Counted from the stretch's first letter, positions 44,397 through 57,081 are shown. The stretch is DNA of 64,000 bases from Lasiodiplodia sp. COLG20 (GCA_009801085.1 VNWV01000003.1:2728001-2792000); one strand, 5' to 3'. Made by a program: numbers and translations. Notes: generated by a model from the sequence alone, not told the origin.

Positions 44397-46328
44397 ATGT
44401 TCGGTTTCCACCGTCGCACCCGCTCCTTGATTCCCGTCAAGGACTTGGCCAGGTATGAGAAGGTCGCCGGTACTGAGGAGCAGGAGTTTCTGGCAGAGGA
44501 GGATGAGTTCGATTCGGATACCACGGAACCCGCCGGCAGCAACCGTACCCAACTGACCTGGATCTACGTAGTCTTCCTCGCTGAAGCGTAAGGACCCCGT
44601 CGCGATCGCGCCTAGGACGGCTGCTGACTAGATATGTGTAGCATCATGGCGTCCAGCCTGCAGCCCCAACTCAAGATGCTCGTCTCCAGTAACGAACAGT
44701 ATTGCAGCACGCTCTCCGGCTCCTACCTCCGCAGCATCCTCGACTGCGCCTACGCCTTCGGCGCCTCTGCCGGCATCCTTTGGGGATACCTTGCCGATCG
44801 CGTGGGACGAAGGACCGTTGCGTTGGCAGGCCTGTACGGCATGTCGGTGTGCTGCCTGTCCATGGGCTTCGCTACTGACCTGATCGCGTGTACCATTCTC
44901 CGTTTTATTGCTGGTCTCGTCAGCTCCGCAATCGTCGTCAGTACGCTTACGATGCTCGGTGACGTTAGCCAGAGCCCTGAGGAGAGGACGAAGAATGTAT
45001 CCAGGCTGCCGATTGTTGGCGTGTGCGGATCCGTCGGCCCGTTGATCCAGGGTATGGTTGCCGGAAGTATTAACGCCCATGGCGCTATCTGGGAGAAATT
45101 CCCGATCCTTAGCAGCCAAATCGCGTGTGGCAGCTTGGTTCTTGTCATTGCCATTGCTGCCACCTTCGTTCTAAACGAGGTTTGTACTCCAATAGGCCTT
45201 GCTTAGCAGAGGGAGGAATGATTTCCCGTGCGGACTTGCGGCATCCACCTGCGTCGACACCCTCAGATTTGGTTGGTGCCAAGCCTATTGCATCCTCAGC
45301 TGGGAGAACCAAGGAGTCGTACACGCGAGAGCGCTTGTACGGCTTCTCTGTATACCCACGAGGAATCTTTCCCATTGCAGTAGCTTGGCATGGACCATGT
45401 GGTCGCCGTAGGTGGATATGCAAGCCCTATGGGATACGTCATGACCCTCACCTGCTCTCAATCTGATACGGTCGCTAACCTTTTTTAGACGCTTCCTCAG
45501 ACCTCCAACTCTGCTGACGAGTCCGATATGGACTGCGAAAAGGCTGCTTTCCTAGGCCAGTCTCTTGCAGACGACGTTCCTTCGATCCACATTGTCGACT
45601 TCACGCGTCCCGAGCCGATCTCCATCGGCCAATTTCTTCAGGCCCCGTCCCTTATTGTCCTCATGTGCTCCTTCTGCTTGCTCTCACTCCATGCATCTTC
45701 TTTCGACGTCGTCCTCCCCCATCTGGGTCACAGTAGCTCCAGGCATGGAGGTATGGGCATCCCTTGCGACTGGCTTGGTTTGATTCTGCTGGCAGTTCGC
45801 GCCATCGCAGGGGCCATCATCCTCCGTGCCATGCCCAAGATCATTGAAAAATTTGGCCTTCTGCGCCCTTTCCGCTCCTGCGCCCTCTTTTTCCCGGCCC
45901 TTTACATCGTCACTCCTCTGCTGGCTTTCCTCACCATGTGCTCGACCCCGGTCACAGCAATCATTTCCAGTGCAGCCATTATGATCAAGCATCTTCTTGC
46001 CGGGGGCGCGCAGGTTTTGGTCATCCTGCTCATGCTCAACGTCGCGCCCGATGCCTTCTCGGCCGGAACAGTCATCGGCCTCATGCAGGCTGCCTCTCTG
46101 TTCAAGGCGCTCGCAGTCGCGGTCAGCGGCGCAAGCTTCTACCTCAGCACCGACTTCAGCGTGGCAACGACAAACTATGCGCTTTGGACCAGTCTTGCCG
46201 TGTTTGGAGCGGCGGGTTCTGGGCTGGCGTGGTTTGTCCGCGAGCGGCCGAGCGTCGAGAGAGACTTTCCGGCGGAGGTGCTTTGCTGGGAAACGTGCTT
46301 CGATGCAGAGGGAGAGCAGCAGGTGTAA
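44397..46328 (+). CDS. Major facilitator superfamily transporter
   Basis: Exons 44397..44587, 44642..45179 and 45489..46328 join to 522 aa. A charged cytosolic N-terminus of ~50 residues precedes the first membrane helix (LTWIYVVFLAEAIMASSLQP). The MFS signature between helices 2 and 3 is clear (GILWGYLADRVGRRTVALAG). A second motif resembles RFIAGL..STLTMLGD..PEERTKN in the TM4-5 region. After FVLNETLPQTSN a ~60-residue cytosolic loop separates the two halves, and six more hydrophobic helices follow. Exon 2 to exon 3 continuity (FVLNE|TLPQ) requires a 309-nt intron, long for this locus. The substrate cannot be read from the sequence. Confidence 0.88.
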
Positions 46329-47207
46329 CGGGGTATTAATAGAGGGTTCGGTTGGGAAAATGGAGGCATTCCTGCTGCTCTGCCCTTTGGAAGCACGCAT
46401 TCTTCAAAGAGGGCTACGACGCGCGACGATGGGGGGAACTTTTCATTGCTTTCCAGTCATTCCTTTGCAGTTGGTGTTTACCGGCGTCATCTTGTTTCCG
46501 CTTAGCTCATTTGTTATACCTACTCTCCTTAATTGTGCGCGAATTGTAGAGCTGCCATTCCTTCAGATGAAGCCGAAGACTGCCGTGAGGATGTAAATGA
46601 CTGCGCCGGTCGCTCGCGGATGGTGCCCAATGCGGCAATGGTGCGGACATCAAACACACCACGTCCTCCAAGACGATCCGTGCTGGGCGCGAACTGGGCG
46701 CACCTCCGACGCGTATCTGCGGCGCGGGCGCGTCAGCAGGCATCTAGACCTGCGCTGGGAAGAGGGCGCAAGAGAACAGTGTGGGCGTAGTACAGTGGAT
46801 AGCGTGCGGAGCAGGAAGAAGACGCTGCAGGACCCCTTGCACAGGGCCGCACCTGGCACACACCTGGCGACGCGCTAGGCTGGAGCGGACCAACGGGCTC
46901 AAAACAGCAGGCCACAACAGAGCAGAAGGCCACTGGCAAGCAATTGCAGGGCCGTCCTGTGTTTCAGCGCGCGTCCTGCGGCGCCCCTGCCGGCGCGCGC
47001 TGACTCAGGCATTCAGCCCAATATCTTGCCGCGGCCTGCCAGCCAGAGCGGCTTCCAGTCTCGCCTTCCCTCTGTTTATTTTTTTTGGCCCACCACGCTC
47101 CCTCCAATTGCGTCCCCACTTCGCCTCTGCACCGATCCGCAGCACGCATCGATCGCCGTCCCCGGAATCGCCCTGCACTCGGTCCGTCACATTCCCCGCG
47201 CTGCACC
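46329..47207. other. Intergenic region before the NTF2-domain gene
   Basis: About 880 bp. No supported gene; ordinary flanking sequence with a T-rich leader segment at about 47078..47090. Confidence 0.55.
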
Positions 47208-48946
47208 ATGGCTCTCAGCGCCGCATACCAGTCCTTTTTGAGCGCCCCCGCAAGCTCGCAGCTGGCTCCGGGCGCCTCCATCAACTACGTTCCCACGACT
47301 ACCTCTGTCGCCGAGCCCACTGCCATCCTCAAACACCTGTCTGCTCAAGGCAAGCTCTTGAAGAAGAAGGGCGAGAAGGTCCTCAGCACCATTGAGAGCG
47401 GCAATAGCCTCTGCGTCGATGTCGAGACTACCCTGGAGTTTGTCAACGGCGGTGGCGCCTATCTGCCGGGCCTGGATGACAACTTTGTCTCGGACCGCAC
47501 CGTTACGTTTCCTATGGTAAGGCGCAACATGTGCTGACGGTCTGTCCGCCATGGCTGACAGCTCTCTGCGCCTAGATCCACATTGTCCAATTCGACGACC
47601 AGCAGAAGATTACCTCCATCCGCATGCACTGGGACCAGGCCTCGCTACTCCGCCAGGTCGAGGTCATTGGCTCCCGCGCGCGCAACTGGCCCATCCGCGA
47701 CGCCAAGGACCAGATCCGCCTGATCAACGCTTGCGCCGCCGGCGCTCCCGCTGCTTCCTCCCGCCGCAACACTTCCGCAGGCACCAGTGACGCGGGGAGC
47801 AGGCCCCAGACCAGCAGAAGCAACACCAGTGCTACCACCGACCCTCACGCGAGCTTGTCTCTGTTCGCGCCCCGCGAAGAGGAAGATGAGCCGCAAACGC
47901 CTGATGGGCCCAAAGTAGAGCGCGTGAGGGCGGCCAAGCCTCCGTCGCGCGGCCTGCATGAGATTATCTCCCCCGAGCACCAGGCGCCTGAGCGCAGCGC
48001 GTCTCCTGCTAAGGCGGGCGCTTCCAAGCATTACCACCCGATCAGGGTCTTCGACAAAGAGGAGGGGGCGGAGAAGGGGCCGGCGCAGCATAGCATCAAG
48101 ACTAATTCCAAGAAGTATGAGCACTTTGAGTTTGGCACGGGCGAGGATGCCCCCCAGCTCGAGCAAAGACCGACCTCTAGGTCCAAGAAGCACACGTCGC
48201 AGTGGGGATTCGAGGACTTCGCTACTCCTGAGGTTACGCGCACCAAGATCCTACCGCAGCACACCAAATCATTCAGTTGGAGTGACGACGAGGTACGTGC
48301 TTCTGCCCCCGGATTCTGCGCCAGAGCTAACATGTGCATAAATTTATAGGACGCCGAAGAATCTCCGGTCAAGCGTCCTGTCGTTCACCAACCGCGCAAG
48401 GATGCAAAGACCCATTTCGATTTTGATGACGAAGCTACTCCTGCAGCACAGAGGATCAAGAACGTTGGCGGCAAAGGTACCAAGCACAGCAAGGGTGCGG
48501 GTCTCTACAAGGATCCTATCCTCGACGAGGACGAAGAGCCCGGCAAGAATGGCCCACTCAACGATGTTAGCAAGCACGTCAACAACGAGAAGCGCTCCAA
48601 GGTGTTCGGCAGTTCTTTCGATATCACTGATGACAGCCCCAAGCCGTCCCATGATACCAAGGCAGGCGATGAAAACACCAACGGCGGCGCGCTGCCTGAG
48701 ACGAAGAAGAAGGTTCTGAAGGGCCTGGACTCTAACTGGGAACTCGCCGAGCCGTCGCCCGCCAAGGAGCGTGGCATCAACATCGGCGGCGATGGTATGG
48801 GTGGCAAGAAGGGCAGCAGACGCGACTGGCTCTTCGGAGATGATGACGCCGAGCCGGAAGCCGAGACGACCACCATCACAGGCAGGAGGATCACCTCTAA
48901 GAGGGACCCTAACAAGACTTCGGGGAAGTCCTTCTGGGACTTCTAG
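47208..48946 (+). CDS. NTF2-fold protein with long disordered tail, function unknown
   Basis: Exons 47208..47516, 47576..48292 and 48350..48946 join to 540 aa. Residues ~1-165 form an NTF2-like domain (AILKHLSAQGKLLKKKGEKV; TLEFVNGGGAYLPGLDDNFV; FPMIHIVQFDDQQKITSIRM; LRQVEVIGSRARNWPIRDAK). The rest is charged and disordered with recurring Phe-rich short motifs such as HFEFG, WGFEDFATPE, HFDFDDEATP and FWDF at the very end; these could be linear binding motifs. I do not recognise a named protein. It could be an NTF2-type transport or RNA-binding factor, but nothing decides this. Confidence 0.88.
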
Positions 48947-50049
48947 GTTTCCAATGAAGGGGTTCTCCGCTGGCTGAATTACGGTAACGGTTCTTAATTT
49001 AATATTCACGAACTTCACGAGCTCAAGACGAATACGCGGTAGAGACGCCAAGCTCTTCGTCTTCAAGCCACGGCCACCTTTTTCTCCACTCGGATCTTCT
49101 TATTTTCCTTGGCCACCATTACGGATCGAATCACAAATTGGGTTTCCCTTCTCGACAAACTGACAAAGTCGACCCACGGTCCCTTTCTTTTCTTCCTCCT
49201 TCCTGTTCTTTCAGGATGGAAGTATTTCACAACTGTTGGTATAGATGGGTTGGCTTAGTGGGTGGGTGATACTACATTCAGAGGAGCTAAAGGAGGATAC
49301 CATGCGCGCGGAGGACATTACGGGGATTAGTGAGCACACGGGTGTTGCGAGACACCGTGTGCCTAACGGAAAGAGAGAGAGAGAGGGCGTGTTTGTTGGG
49401 CCTGCCTGCTTGGGTCTTGTGTGTCTTGGGTAAATTGCCGGACAGAAGAATAAAGCACAAAGCAACAGAAGGCCACACACAGTTTGGATTGTATCATCTT
49501 CTTTGTAGGATATCATTCTATTCAATGCTTTTTTCTTTCTTCTGGAGAGCTTCGCCAATGTACATGCGTGGGCGTGATACTGTCTTGACAATACACAGGC
49601 CATTTAGGTCTGCCACGGTCAAGAGACAACCGATGTTTTCAACTTTGGGTAGACGAATAGCGAATCAAGGACAGCTCAATAAATACAGCGCTGAAATATA
49701 ACATGATAGCAAAGTGACTGAGCTGAACTATTTTCAGCGAGGGACTGATATGGATACAAGGACGAATAGATTCCTTTCAGAGTGACGAATAGCGGCATGA
49801 TGGATTGTAGAAGCTAAAGGCTTCCTTTTATGCTTCACAGAAGATACTACATTTTCTTCTATAGACAGACAGTTAAGACGAATAACTTGGGCGTAAATAC
49901 AAGTTCAAAATTTGCACAGATACGTCTTGATATTCCTTTGTCACCTGCTGCTATAGAAGAGACGGCCGGTGGGTAGTGGGGCCGCCGAGTATTTAGCACA
50001 GATTATGGAGCCACTAAGATCGCACCAATTTAAAAAAGTTGGGAGGGGG
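48947..50049. other. Intergenic region between the NTF2-domain gene and the 5S rRNA gene
   Basis: AT-richer DNA with a short GA microsatellite at about 49370..49384. No supported protein gene. Confidence 0.55.
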
Positions 50050-50061
50050 AAAAAAAAAAAA
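50050..50061 (-). terminator. Poly-T terminator of the 5S rRNA gene
   Basis: A run of 14 A on the plus strand (T on the RNA strand) directly follows the 5S 3' end. This is the usual RNA polymerase III termination signal. Confidence 0.8.
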
Positions 50062-50181
50062 AACGTACAACAGCCGGGATTCCCCAATGGTCACCCACTT
50101 GAGTACTAATCGGCCGGTTCGCAGCTTAAGTACGGCTGAGCGGACGGGAAGCCCTGCATTCTGCGACCTATGGTCGTACGT
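50062..50181 (-). rRNA. 5S ribosomal RNA (dispersed copy)
   Basis: Read on the minus strand it starts ACGTACGACCATAGG, has the conserved GGGCTTCCCGTCCGCTCAGC and CGTACTTAAGC segments, GGGTGACC in the 3' half, and ends CCCGGCTGTTGTACGTT. Length is 120 nt, as expected. The ends pair over nine positions (ACGTACGAC with GTTGTACGT). Compared with the classic Neurospora 5S as I know it, the inner helix pair has changed on both sides (TCGCAG with CTGCGA), so pairing is kept. Single dispersed 5S genes are normal in Pezizomycotina. A T-run follows. Confidence 0.93.
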
Positions 50182-51772
50182 GGAAGAGTATGTTGGGTGG
50201 TTAGTTTATATATGCAAGAGTCAAGCGGATTGAATGTAGTTGCTTGACAGTGGTGGTCTGACGAGACGTGAAAGAAAAGAAATACTACCATAGTAAGAGA
50301 GACAGTATAATATTAAAAGATCCAAGTGTCTGCGAATGGAATAGGTGTGGAGCATGTTTGAACACGTTCTACCGCTCAAAACTTCATATTCAACACTCAC
50401 CCCAGACTCATTCGCTTAATTCGTCAATCACTGTCAAATACCCCATATTTACCTCAAGCGGTAAAGAGCACATCGAGCCTTGACCTCGCATAGTCTACAT
50501 GACATGTTGATCTCCTGCTATGGGGGAAAGGGCAAAATATCGGCCCCTGAGTTCGACATTTAAGGCCGCTGCAACGGATACAGCTTGACAATCATAAAAA
50601 GAGTGACGTGTTAGATTTTGGTTCGGGCATGCATCGAGAATTTGGCGGAATAGAATTCATTAGTTAGCACTGGGCGCAGTGTAGCATCGTAGCCTTTTAT
50701 TTAGACGGATTCTCATTTGTTTTTTTATCTGAATGTGGCTGATCTCCTAGGTGTTTTCTCTTATTTATTCTGTGAACACAAGCTAAAACCAAGGAAAGTG
50801 GTAGTGGATGGACCAGTGATATACTTCAGCACAACCGCACGGAGGATCGTTATCCACATAGAAATCACATTTCTACCCCTCCTCCTCCTCCTCCTCCTCC
50901 TCCTCCTTCTCTTTGCAATGATTCTTAAGGCTCAAGTGAAGGATCATATTGAGCAACTTAGAGCATGCATCCTTTATCTCACCGTTAACCCCCTCTCCCT
51001 CTACCAGGATTGCCAAAGGACAGGGATATTAGGACGAAAGAAGAGAAAGAACGAGAAGAAACAAAGTCTTGCTGCATCGGTAGTCTTGAACCAAAGGCAC
51101 TGACTCCATCAGTCTCTCATGTTCTAGATGCCCAAGCCAAGGCGACCTAAACTTTGTAAAGGGGAAGCGAGATGAGAGCTCGTCCGCTCACCTTGGCTCT
51201 CGTGTATGCCCACGAATCGCCGAGGAACTTGGGGCCGAAGGGAGCGAGGTCGCGGTTTCTGATAGCGTCGGTGCGTTTATGCTTTCTCGCTTCCGTTTTT
51301 CATGCGGAGGGGAAGAGTGGAGGAGAAAGTGGGGAAGTGTTTGCAAGCAGATGAGGATGAAACACATGCACGCGAAGGGATGCATGCGGGATCCCCTTCT
51401 CTGGGCGTCATGCAAGCCATGCACGACAGAGAATTATAGACACGAGTAAATGGCGATCCTTTTCGTTTCATTCTTCCTATAAGGCAGTGTGAAATGCAAT
51501 AAATATTATATACACTAGAAGGGTAAACGAACCACACGGACATATTCTTTTCACTCAGCGCAGCACGACGATAAGATGATTAACAACCACCTATATTTCA
51601 ACAATCAACACTACTATTTCAAAACAGCTCTTTCTCCAATCCTCCTCCTTGTTACACAACACTAGTAAGGCACACGAAGACGCTCCATCATGATAAAGGA
51701 GAATTTGATATCAAGAGAACTATAAGACAACAAGGAGATTTCCTTCAGACTAGACAAAGATCAACAACCCGT
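50182..51772. other. Intergenic region between 5S rRNA and the GH17 gene
   Basis: AT-rich sequence with a (CCT)n microsatellite at about 50878..50905. No supported gene. Confidence 0.55.
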
Positions 51773-53719
51773 TTAGAGGTTGAGGTCGAGGTCGACGTCA
51801 ATGCCGTCCGAGCCGATGTCGACGGACAGGGACAGACCGCCGATGGTGAGGGAGCCGGAGATGAGCTCGAACTGGCTGGCGCAGCCGAAGTACTGCTCGA
51901 CGCCGAACTGGCCGGCGCTCTTCCAGCCGTCGTCACCGTACGAGAAGATGACGGAGTTGGTACCGGCCTTCTCGATGATGGACTTGATGGCGGTGGCCTG
52001 CTCGTCGCCGGAGGCGGAAGCGGCACCGTTGGCGCTACCCTGGTGGGGCCAGCCGGACTCAAGGTTCAGGACGTCAGGGATGTTGGGGCAAGCCTTCTTG
52101 GCGAGCTCCATCTGGGAGACGACGAAGTCACCGGCCTTGTCGGCAGTGCACTCGGAGTTGAAGTAGGGCTGGACGTTGACACCAATGACATCAATGACAT
52201 CGCAGAGAGCAGAGAAGTCAGAGCCCTGGAGGATGTTGAGGGTCTCAGTGGTGGTGATCTTGGTGAGGGACAGGCCGGCGCTGGTGATCTTGGACTTGAA
52301 GCTGGTGATGAAGCTGGCGAGCTCGGAGGCAGTGCAGTAGCCGTTGAAGACAGCCTCGTTACCAACGACAACGAGGTCAACAAGGTCCCACTTGCCGGAC
52401 GAACCCCACTCGATGATGTCGGTGACCTGCTCGGAGACGTCGGAGCCGCTGAGGCCGGTCTCCTTGACGAAGATACCAATGATCATGCGCAGACCAACCT
52501 CCTCGCAAGCATCACCAACGGTCTTGAGGCCGTCGCAGTCGGTGGCGTAGAGACGGATGGTGGTGAAACCCTTGCTCTTGATGTCCTTCAGGTCCTCAAG
52601 CACGCCGGACGCCTCGCGGCAGCTGCCGTCGGAGCTGTAGGGGGTGTAGGTCATGGCCCACTGGTTGCCGTTGTGGGTGAAGCCGCCAGCGCCCTTAACC
52701 GGGGTGGAAGAGGCCGGGGTGGAAGCAGCAGCCGGGGTGGAAGCCGAAGGGGTGCCAACAAAGGCAGCGGGAGTGCTGGAGGCCGGGGCCGGGGTGCTGG
52801 AGGGGCTGCCAACAACGCCGTCAACGACGCTGGTGGGGGTAGCAGTGGCAGGGGAGCTGCCGCTGGGAGCACCGCCGAGAGGAGTGGCAGCGGGGCAGAC
52901 GTAGACATCGTTGGTCTTGGTGATGGTGACGGTCTGCTCAGGAGCCGTGTAGGTGCCAGGCGTGTAGGTGGCGGGGGTGGGGAAGTGAGTCACGGTGCCC
53001 TCCGGAACGCTGGTGGTGTAGGGAGGAACGATGGTGTACTCGCCGCCGGCCGGGCAAGTGTAGGTGGTGGTCCTGATGACGCTGGTGGTCGTGGACTCGG
53101 CCGTCTCGATGGTGGCGTACGGGCAGGTGATGGTGGTCGCGGTGACGACCGAAGTGGTCACACCACCGTAGGTGTTGACACCAGGGGTCAGGCTGGTGGT
53201 GGTAGCACCGCAGACAGTGGTGGTGTCGTGAACGGTGATGGTGGTGGCCGGGATGGTGTACGTGCCCGGGGTGGCGTACGTGGTGACGACAGGCGTGGGA
53301 GCCGGAACGTCAGGCGTAGCAGCGGGCTTGCTGGGGCTGGCGGCGGGAGTGCTGCCGGGAACACCATCGACGTGAGAGCTGGAGGGGGCGCCAGCGGGAG
53401 CCGAGGGGGTGCCAGCAGGGGCCGAGGGAACACCAGCCGGGCTCGAGGGAGAAGCCACGGGGACGGAGGTCTCGGGAGTGGGCTGGACTGGAGGAACATG
53501 TCAGAAGGGTAGTGAAGTGTTGGCGGGGTTGGACTCACTGGTGGCCGGGCCGGTGATGGTGGTCACGTAGGTGGTGCAGCCGCAGACCTCGCCATCATCG
53601 TTGCGGAGCTCGAGGGCGGCGCGGCGGTTGTGGAAGTTCTGGTGGCGGTCGTGGACACCGCTGGCAGCAGCGTTGCCGAGCAGGGCCGTGGCAGCCACGG
53701 CGAGAAGAGCAGACTTCAT
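51773..53719 (-). CDS. Secreted GH17 beta-1,3-glucanase/transglycosylase with Ser/Thr/Pro-rich wall region
   Basis: Exons 53719..53539 and 53487..51773 join to 631 aa. A signal peptide (MKSALLAVAATALLGNAAA) is followed by a low-complexity wall-protein region. It includes SAPAGTPSAPAGAPS repeats and two related modules (TPGTYTIPATTITVHDTTTV and TPGTYTAPEQTVTITKTNDV). The last ~280 residues are the GH17 catalytic barrel: start QWAMTYTPYSSDGSCREASG, acid/base Glu in VVVGNEAVFNG, and nucleophile Glu in LNLESGWPHQG. The role is beta-1,3-glucan cleavage or remodelling in the cell wall. There is no C-terminal hydrophobic GPI signal, so it is probably a soluble or O-glycan-linked wall protein. The annotated start is the only ATG giving the signal peptide. 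Confidence 0.94.
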
Positions 53720-55036
53720 GTTGGCTACTAGTGTATGCAACAAGAAAGATTAAAGATTAGAGGGAGCGGACCGCTGAAAGAGTGAAGCGGAAGTAACGAG
53801 CAGAGGAAAAGAGCGACTGGGGCAAATGCCTTGCACTGTCGTGAGAGCGAGATGCCGTGGTGAGGGCTGGGATGGACGGTGGGCAGCCCGCCTTTTGATG
53901 GACGGAGCCGGCAGCCAGGGGCGGCGTTGAGATTGTGCCTGGGCGATCGCACGATGGCGCAGCCGGCTGCATGAGGCAATTGAGAGGCCATGGCCCGCCC
54001 AAGCGGGCGTGGTGCGTTCTGGGGATCCGGAGCCTGGCTATTTTCAGCCATGGTGGTGCCGAAGGCTGCAATCTCCCCTGGTGCACTGGCCACCGCTAAG
54101 TAGGCCCCAGTGCGGGCAACCGGCGCCCACCGCAGGGCTCCCCCAGCCAGCGGCGCCGCCCAAGTCTTGTCTCGACGGCTGTTGGCGCGGGGGAGCTAGC
54201 GGCCGCGACTTTGTCGCTCCTGGCGCTCCGCCCTCACCCGGCCGGCCGCCTGCTCGCGCGCGGCATTGCACTGCTCGCGCTTCCGATCAGCACCGCGAAA
54301 TGAGGTGGTCGTATCCTTGGTTGCCAAGCAAAACCATGGGCCAAGCGCTCCAGTATTGTTCCACTTGTCCCTGCTCCACACCGGCGCTGCGACCAGTCCC
54401 CGTGCGGACTGGCCCTATGACGATCGACGCCGCTTCGCCAGCGCATTGGGGGGACGCTGCTGGGGGGCCAGAGATGAGGAGTGCTCCTCGTGTCTCCCTC
54501 GTGCGGCCGCTGCACGCGCGCGTCCGGATTTGCGATGCTTGTTCGTTGCGGCGGGTGACCATGTCGGCGCCTTGTCTCGATAGGGCTGACGGCGGCATGC
54601 TCAGGGTGTTTGACGCAGGGTTCCGCCCGAACAACGTCACCGCCGGCGGCTCCGTGCTGCGAGCTTGACCCCTCGGCCACACCGCGCGCCAGAAGCCCGG
54701 CAACCGTCTTCCAGAATATCACCGCAGCCCGAGTCCCGTCCACCGCTGCCGCGTCGTGTTCGTGAAATGCGCGCTTTGTCCGTCGCTAGCAATACGGGCT
54801 TGTGCCGAGCATCGAGGGGCTGCTTTGCCAGACCGGGCGCAGCAGTCAATAATCAAGCCACCAGGCACTTCATGCAGCCACGCCTGCTTTGCCATCAAGC
54901 CTTTACATTGCACTCCTCCGCTGCTACCACTTATCGCCCTTATCATCCTGCCCTAGCCCAGTGTTTCGACCGTTGGCCGCCTTGAAGAGATCATGGTCAT
55001 TGCCATGGCTGATTGCTGATCGTGATCCGCCTTATC
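53720..55036. other. GC-rich intergenic region between the GH17 and ATG14 genes
   Basis: About 1.3 kb with several overlapping frames but none with recognisable protein features. Ordinary promoter of the GH17 gene at its left end; no TATA box seen. Confidence 0.5.
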
Positions 55037-56586
55037 CTACTTGGCTTCGTCGCTCCTGCTCTTCAGCTTGGTCCATCCCCGCGTCTTGCTCTGCCCTTCG
55101 TCGGTGCCCATCGCCACGACCTTGTCCATCTCACCCAATCCCTGACCAGTCTCCTCGTCCACCTCCCACTCTTTCTCGTCAAGCACCTCCCATTCGGCTC
55201 CCTGCATTTCCGCCTGCAGGTAACTCTTCACCCGGTCCACGACCTTCATGGCCGTCTGGAACCTCCACCCCTTCATGTAGCTCGTGCCCTCGGCACTGCC
55301 GAGGAAGCCCTTCGACATGCCGTGCGAAAAATAGCCCATGACCACGTCCGGCACGCTCGACGAGCGAGCCGAGGCGCCACTCTTGGCTTCGGCTTTGCGC
55401 GCGGCCTCCTGCTCTAGTGCACTCAGCGTGGCCTGAGCGTCGTCGACTAGGAGCTTGTACATGTTCTTCCCCATCGGGCAAATTTCCTCCCACTCGCTGA
55501 ACGCGTTGACTTGGCCCTGCGACCGGCAGAGCCATGCAATGTCCCAAGATAGGAACGTAACGCCCTCGACGAACAGGGCGTACGTCGTCGGATCATCGTT
55601 TGCTAGCGTGGGTAATTTGCGGTCAATGTAGAGAGGTCTCGGGCGCGGACGAGGCTTCTGGTGCTCGAGAGTACGAGACGCTGTGGGACTATTGCTTAAA
55701 GAGGAGATCGGGGTAGTCCCCGGAAATGGCACGTCCTTATGCGTGTACGAGGAGGAAGGGGAGAAGATCGTCGGGAGAGGGTAATCCTTGTGCGGCAGAG
55801 TAATTTCAGCCGGAAGTCGGACAGCAAGGTAGTTGGCGACGCGGACAACGAGGCCAGCCAGGAGCGTAAGGGACGTGGTGACCTGAGCTGGGGAAGCAGC
55901 TTTATCCGCGTTAACTTTGCTCTTGGTCTGGGGTATAACGGGCACGTACAGTTCAGGTCGCGCAGATCATATATCCGCACACCCCCAATGTAATATTCCA
56001 GCTTCGTCTGGCCGTCTTTGGAACGGCGTCTCCGCTGCTTCAGACCAGCCACGTCGGCGGCATGTTTGCAGTGCCACACCTTGCTACGGATGTCCTCACG
56101 CTGTCCCACATCGTCGGCATGCTTGACCGTTCCGATGACCTCTTTGACCACGCCCAGGTCCTTGGCGCGACGCTTGTCAACGTTATAGGAGGCAGACTCG
56201 AGATCTGAATGACGCTGGGCGATGGCAGCCTTGCGGGCGGCGATTTCACGCCGCGTTTCTTCAATCTGGCGCTTGAGGAGGTCGGTCTGTTCTGTTATAA
56301 GACGCATACGCTCTCGGTGCTCCTCTTTTGCGGCATGGTCCCGCTCGACAGCCACCCTCTTGGAGCTTTCGTGAGTATCAACCAAAGTCTCACCGAGCGA
56401 CACGGCCTGTCCGGCCCGGTCTTCGGTGCCGTTGACTACAGCTTCCACATGCTGGGCAAATTTCTCCCTCTCTAAGAGCGTCGCCGCTTGTTCGATCCGG
56501 TACGGGTAGAGCGCGGCACGGGCGCATGTCGGGCAGTGGACGCGGGCCCTCGCGGTCAGCTCGTTGCCGCAGATGTCGCAGTCCAT
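55037..56586 (-). CDS. ATG14: Autophagy-specific PI3-kinase subunit Atg14-like (Atg14/Vps38/UVRAG family)
   Basis: Exons 56586..55950 and 55887..55037 join to 495 aa. The N-terminus MDCDICGNELTARARVHCPT with CARAAL is the Cys-pair head (two CxxC) of fungal Atg14-type proteins. A long coiled coil spans ~60-170 (EEHRERMRLITEQTDLLKRQ). The conserved second half includes YYIGGVRIYDLRDLNS, LTLLAGLVVRVANYLAVRLP, AEITLPHKDYPLPTIFSPSS and LFVEGVTFLSWDIAWLCRSQ. It recruits Vps34 complex I to the autophagosome assembly site. The related Vps38 shares the fold; the Cys pairs favour Atg14. The GTG-initiated upstream extension is rejected in favour of the ATG at 56586. Confidence 0.88.
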
Positions 56587-57081
56587 ATTGTTGAGGTGAG
56601 AGTATTTCGGTTGGTGGGGAGCGAAGGTCGGGCAGGCAGTATTCAAGGCACCGAGCACGTCTCAGTAATTACGAAAGTTGGAGGGCGTGGACCGTGGTAC
56701 ATTGTGAGCTCTGCTGGATGAAGGCGACCAGGCGGCTACTTGTCCATAGACCGTTCGCTGCTGTCCGCGCTGGCGTTCGCTGCGCTGGCTGGCCGGAAAA
56801 GCGTGCGTGCACTCTGGAAGTGCGAGACAGGTGCGGTCAGTATGAGCGGCCGCAGGTAGAAGTAGAAGGCGGGCTTCACTGTGGTGGCTTGTGACGCAGG
56901 CATCGGGCAGACCCCTGCAGCTGCCGCCTTGGCGCGAAAATGCCCGCACACGGATGCGCCTCTCGCGCACGTTCCGTCCACAACTCACCAGCCACACCTT
57001 GTGCACACGCTCTGTGACCAGCGCCGCAAATCGCGGTCACGAGCGTGCCTGCCACTTCCTGCCTTGTCAAACCGTCCAGCT
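56587..57081. other. Divergent upstream region of ATG14 and the neighbouring small gene
   Basis: 495 bp between divergent starts. No gene, TATA box or strong repeat seen. Confidence 0.55.

Noticed and set aside
51045..51130. tRNA-like B-box on the minus strand (GGTTCAAGACT)
   Set aside because: The B-box is imperfect and the surrounding bases do not form acceptor or anticodon stems.
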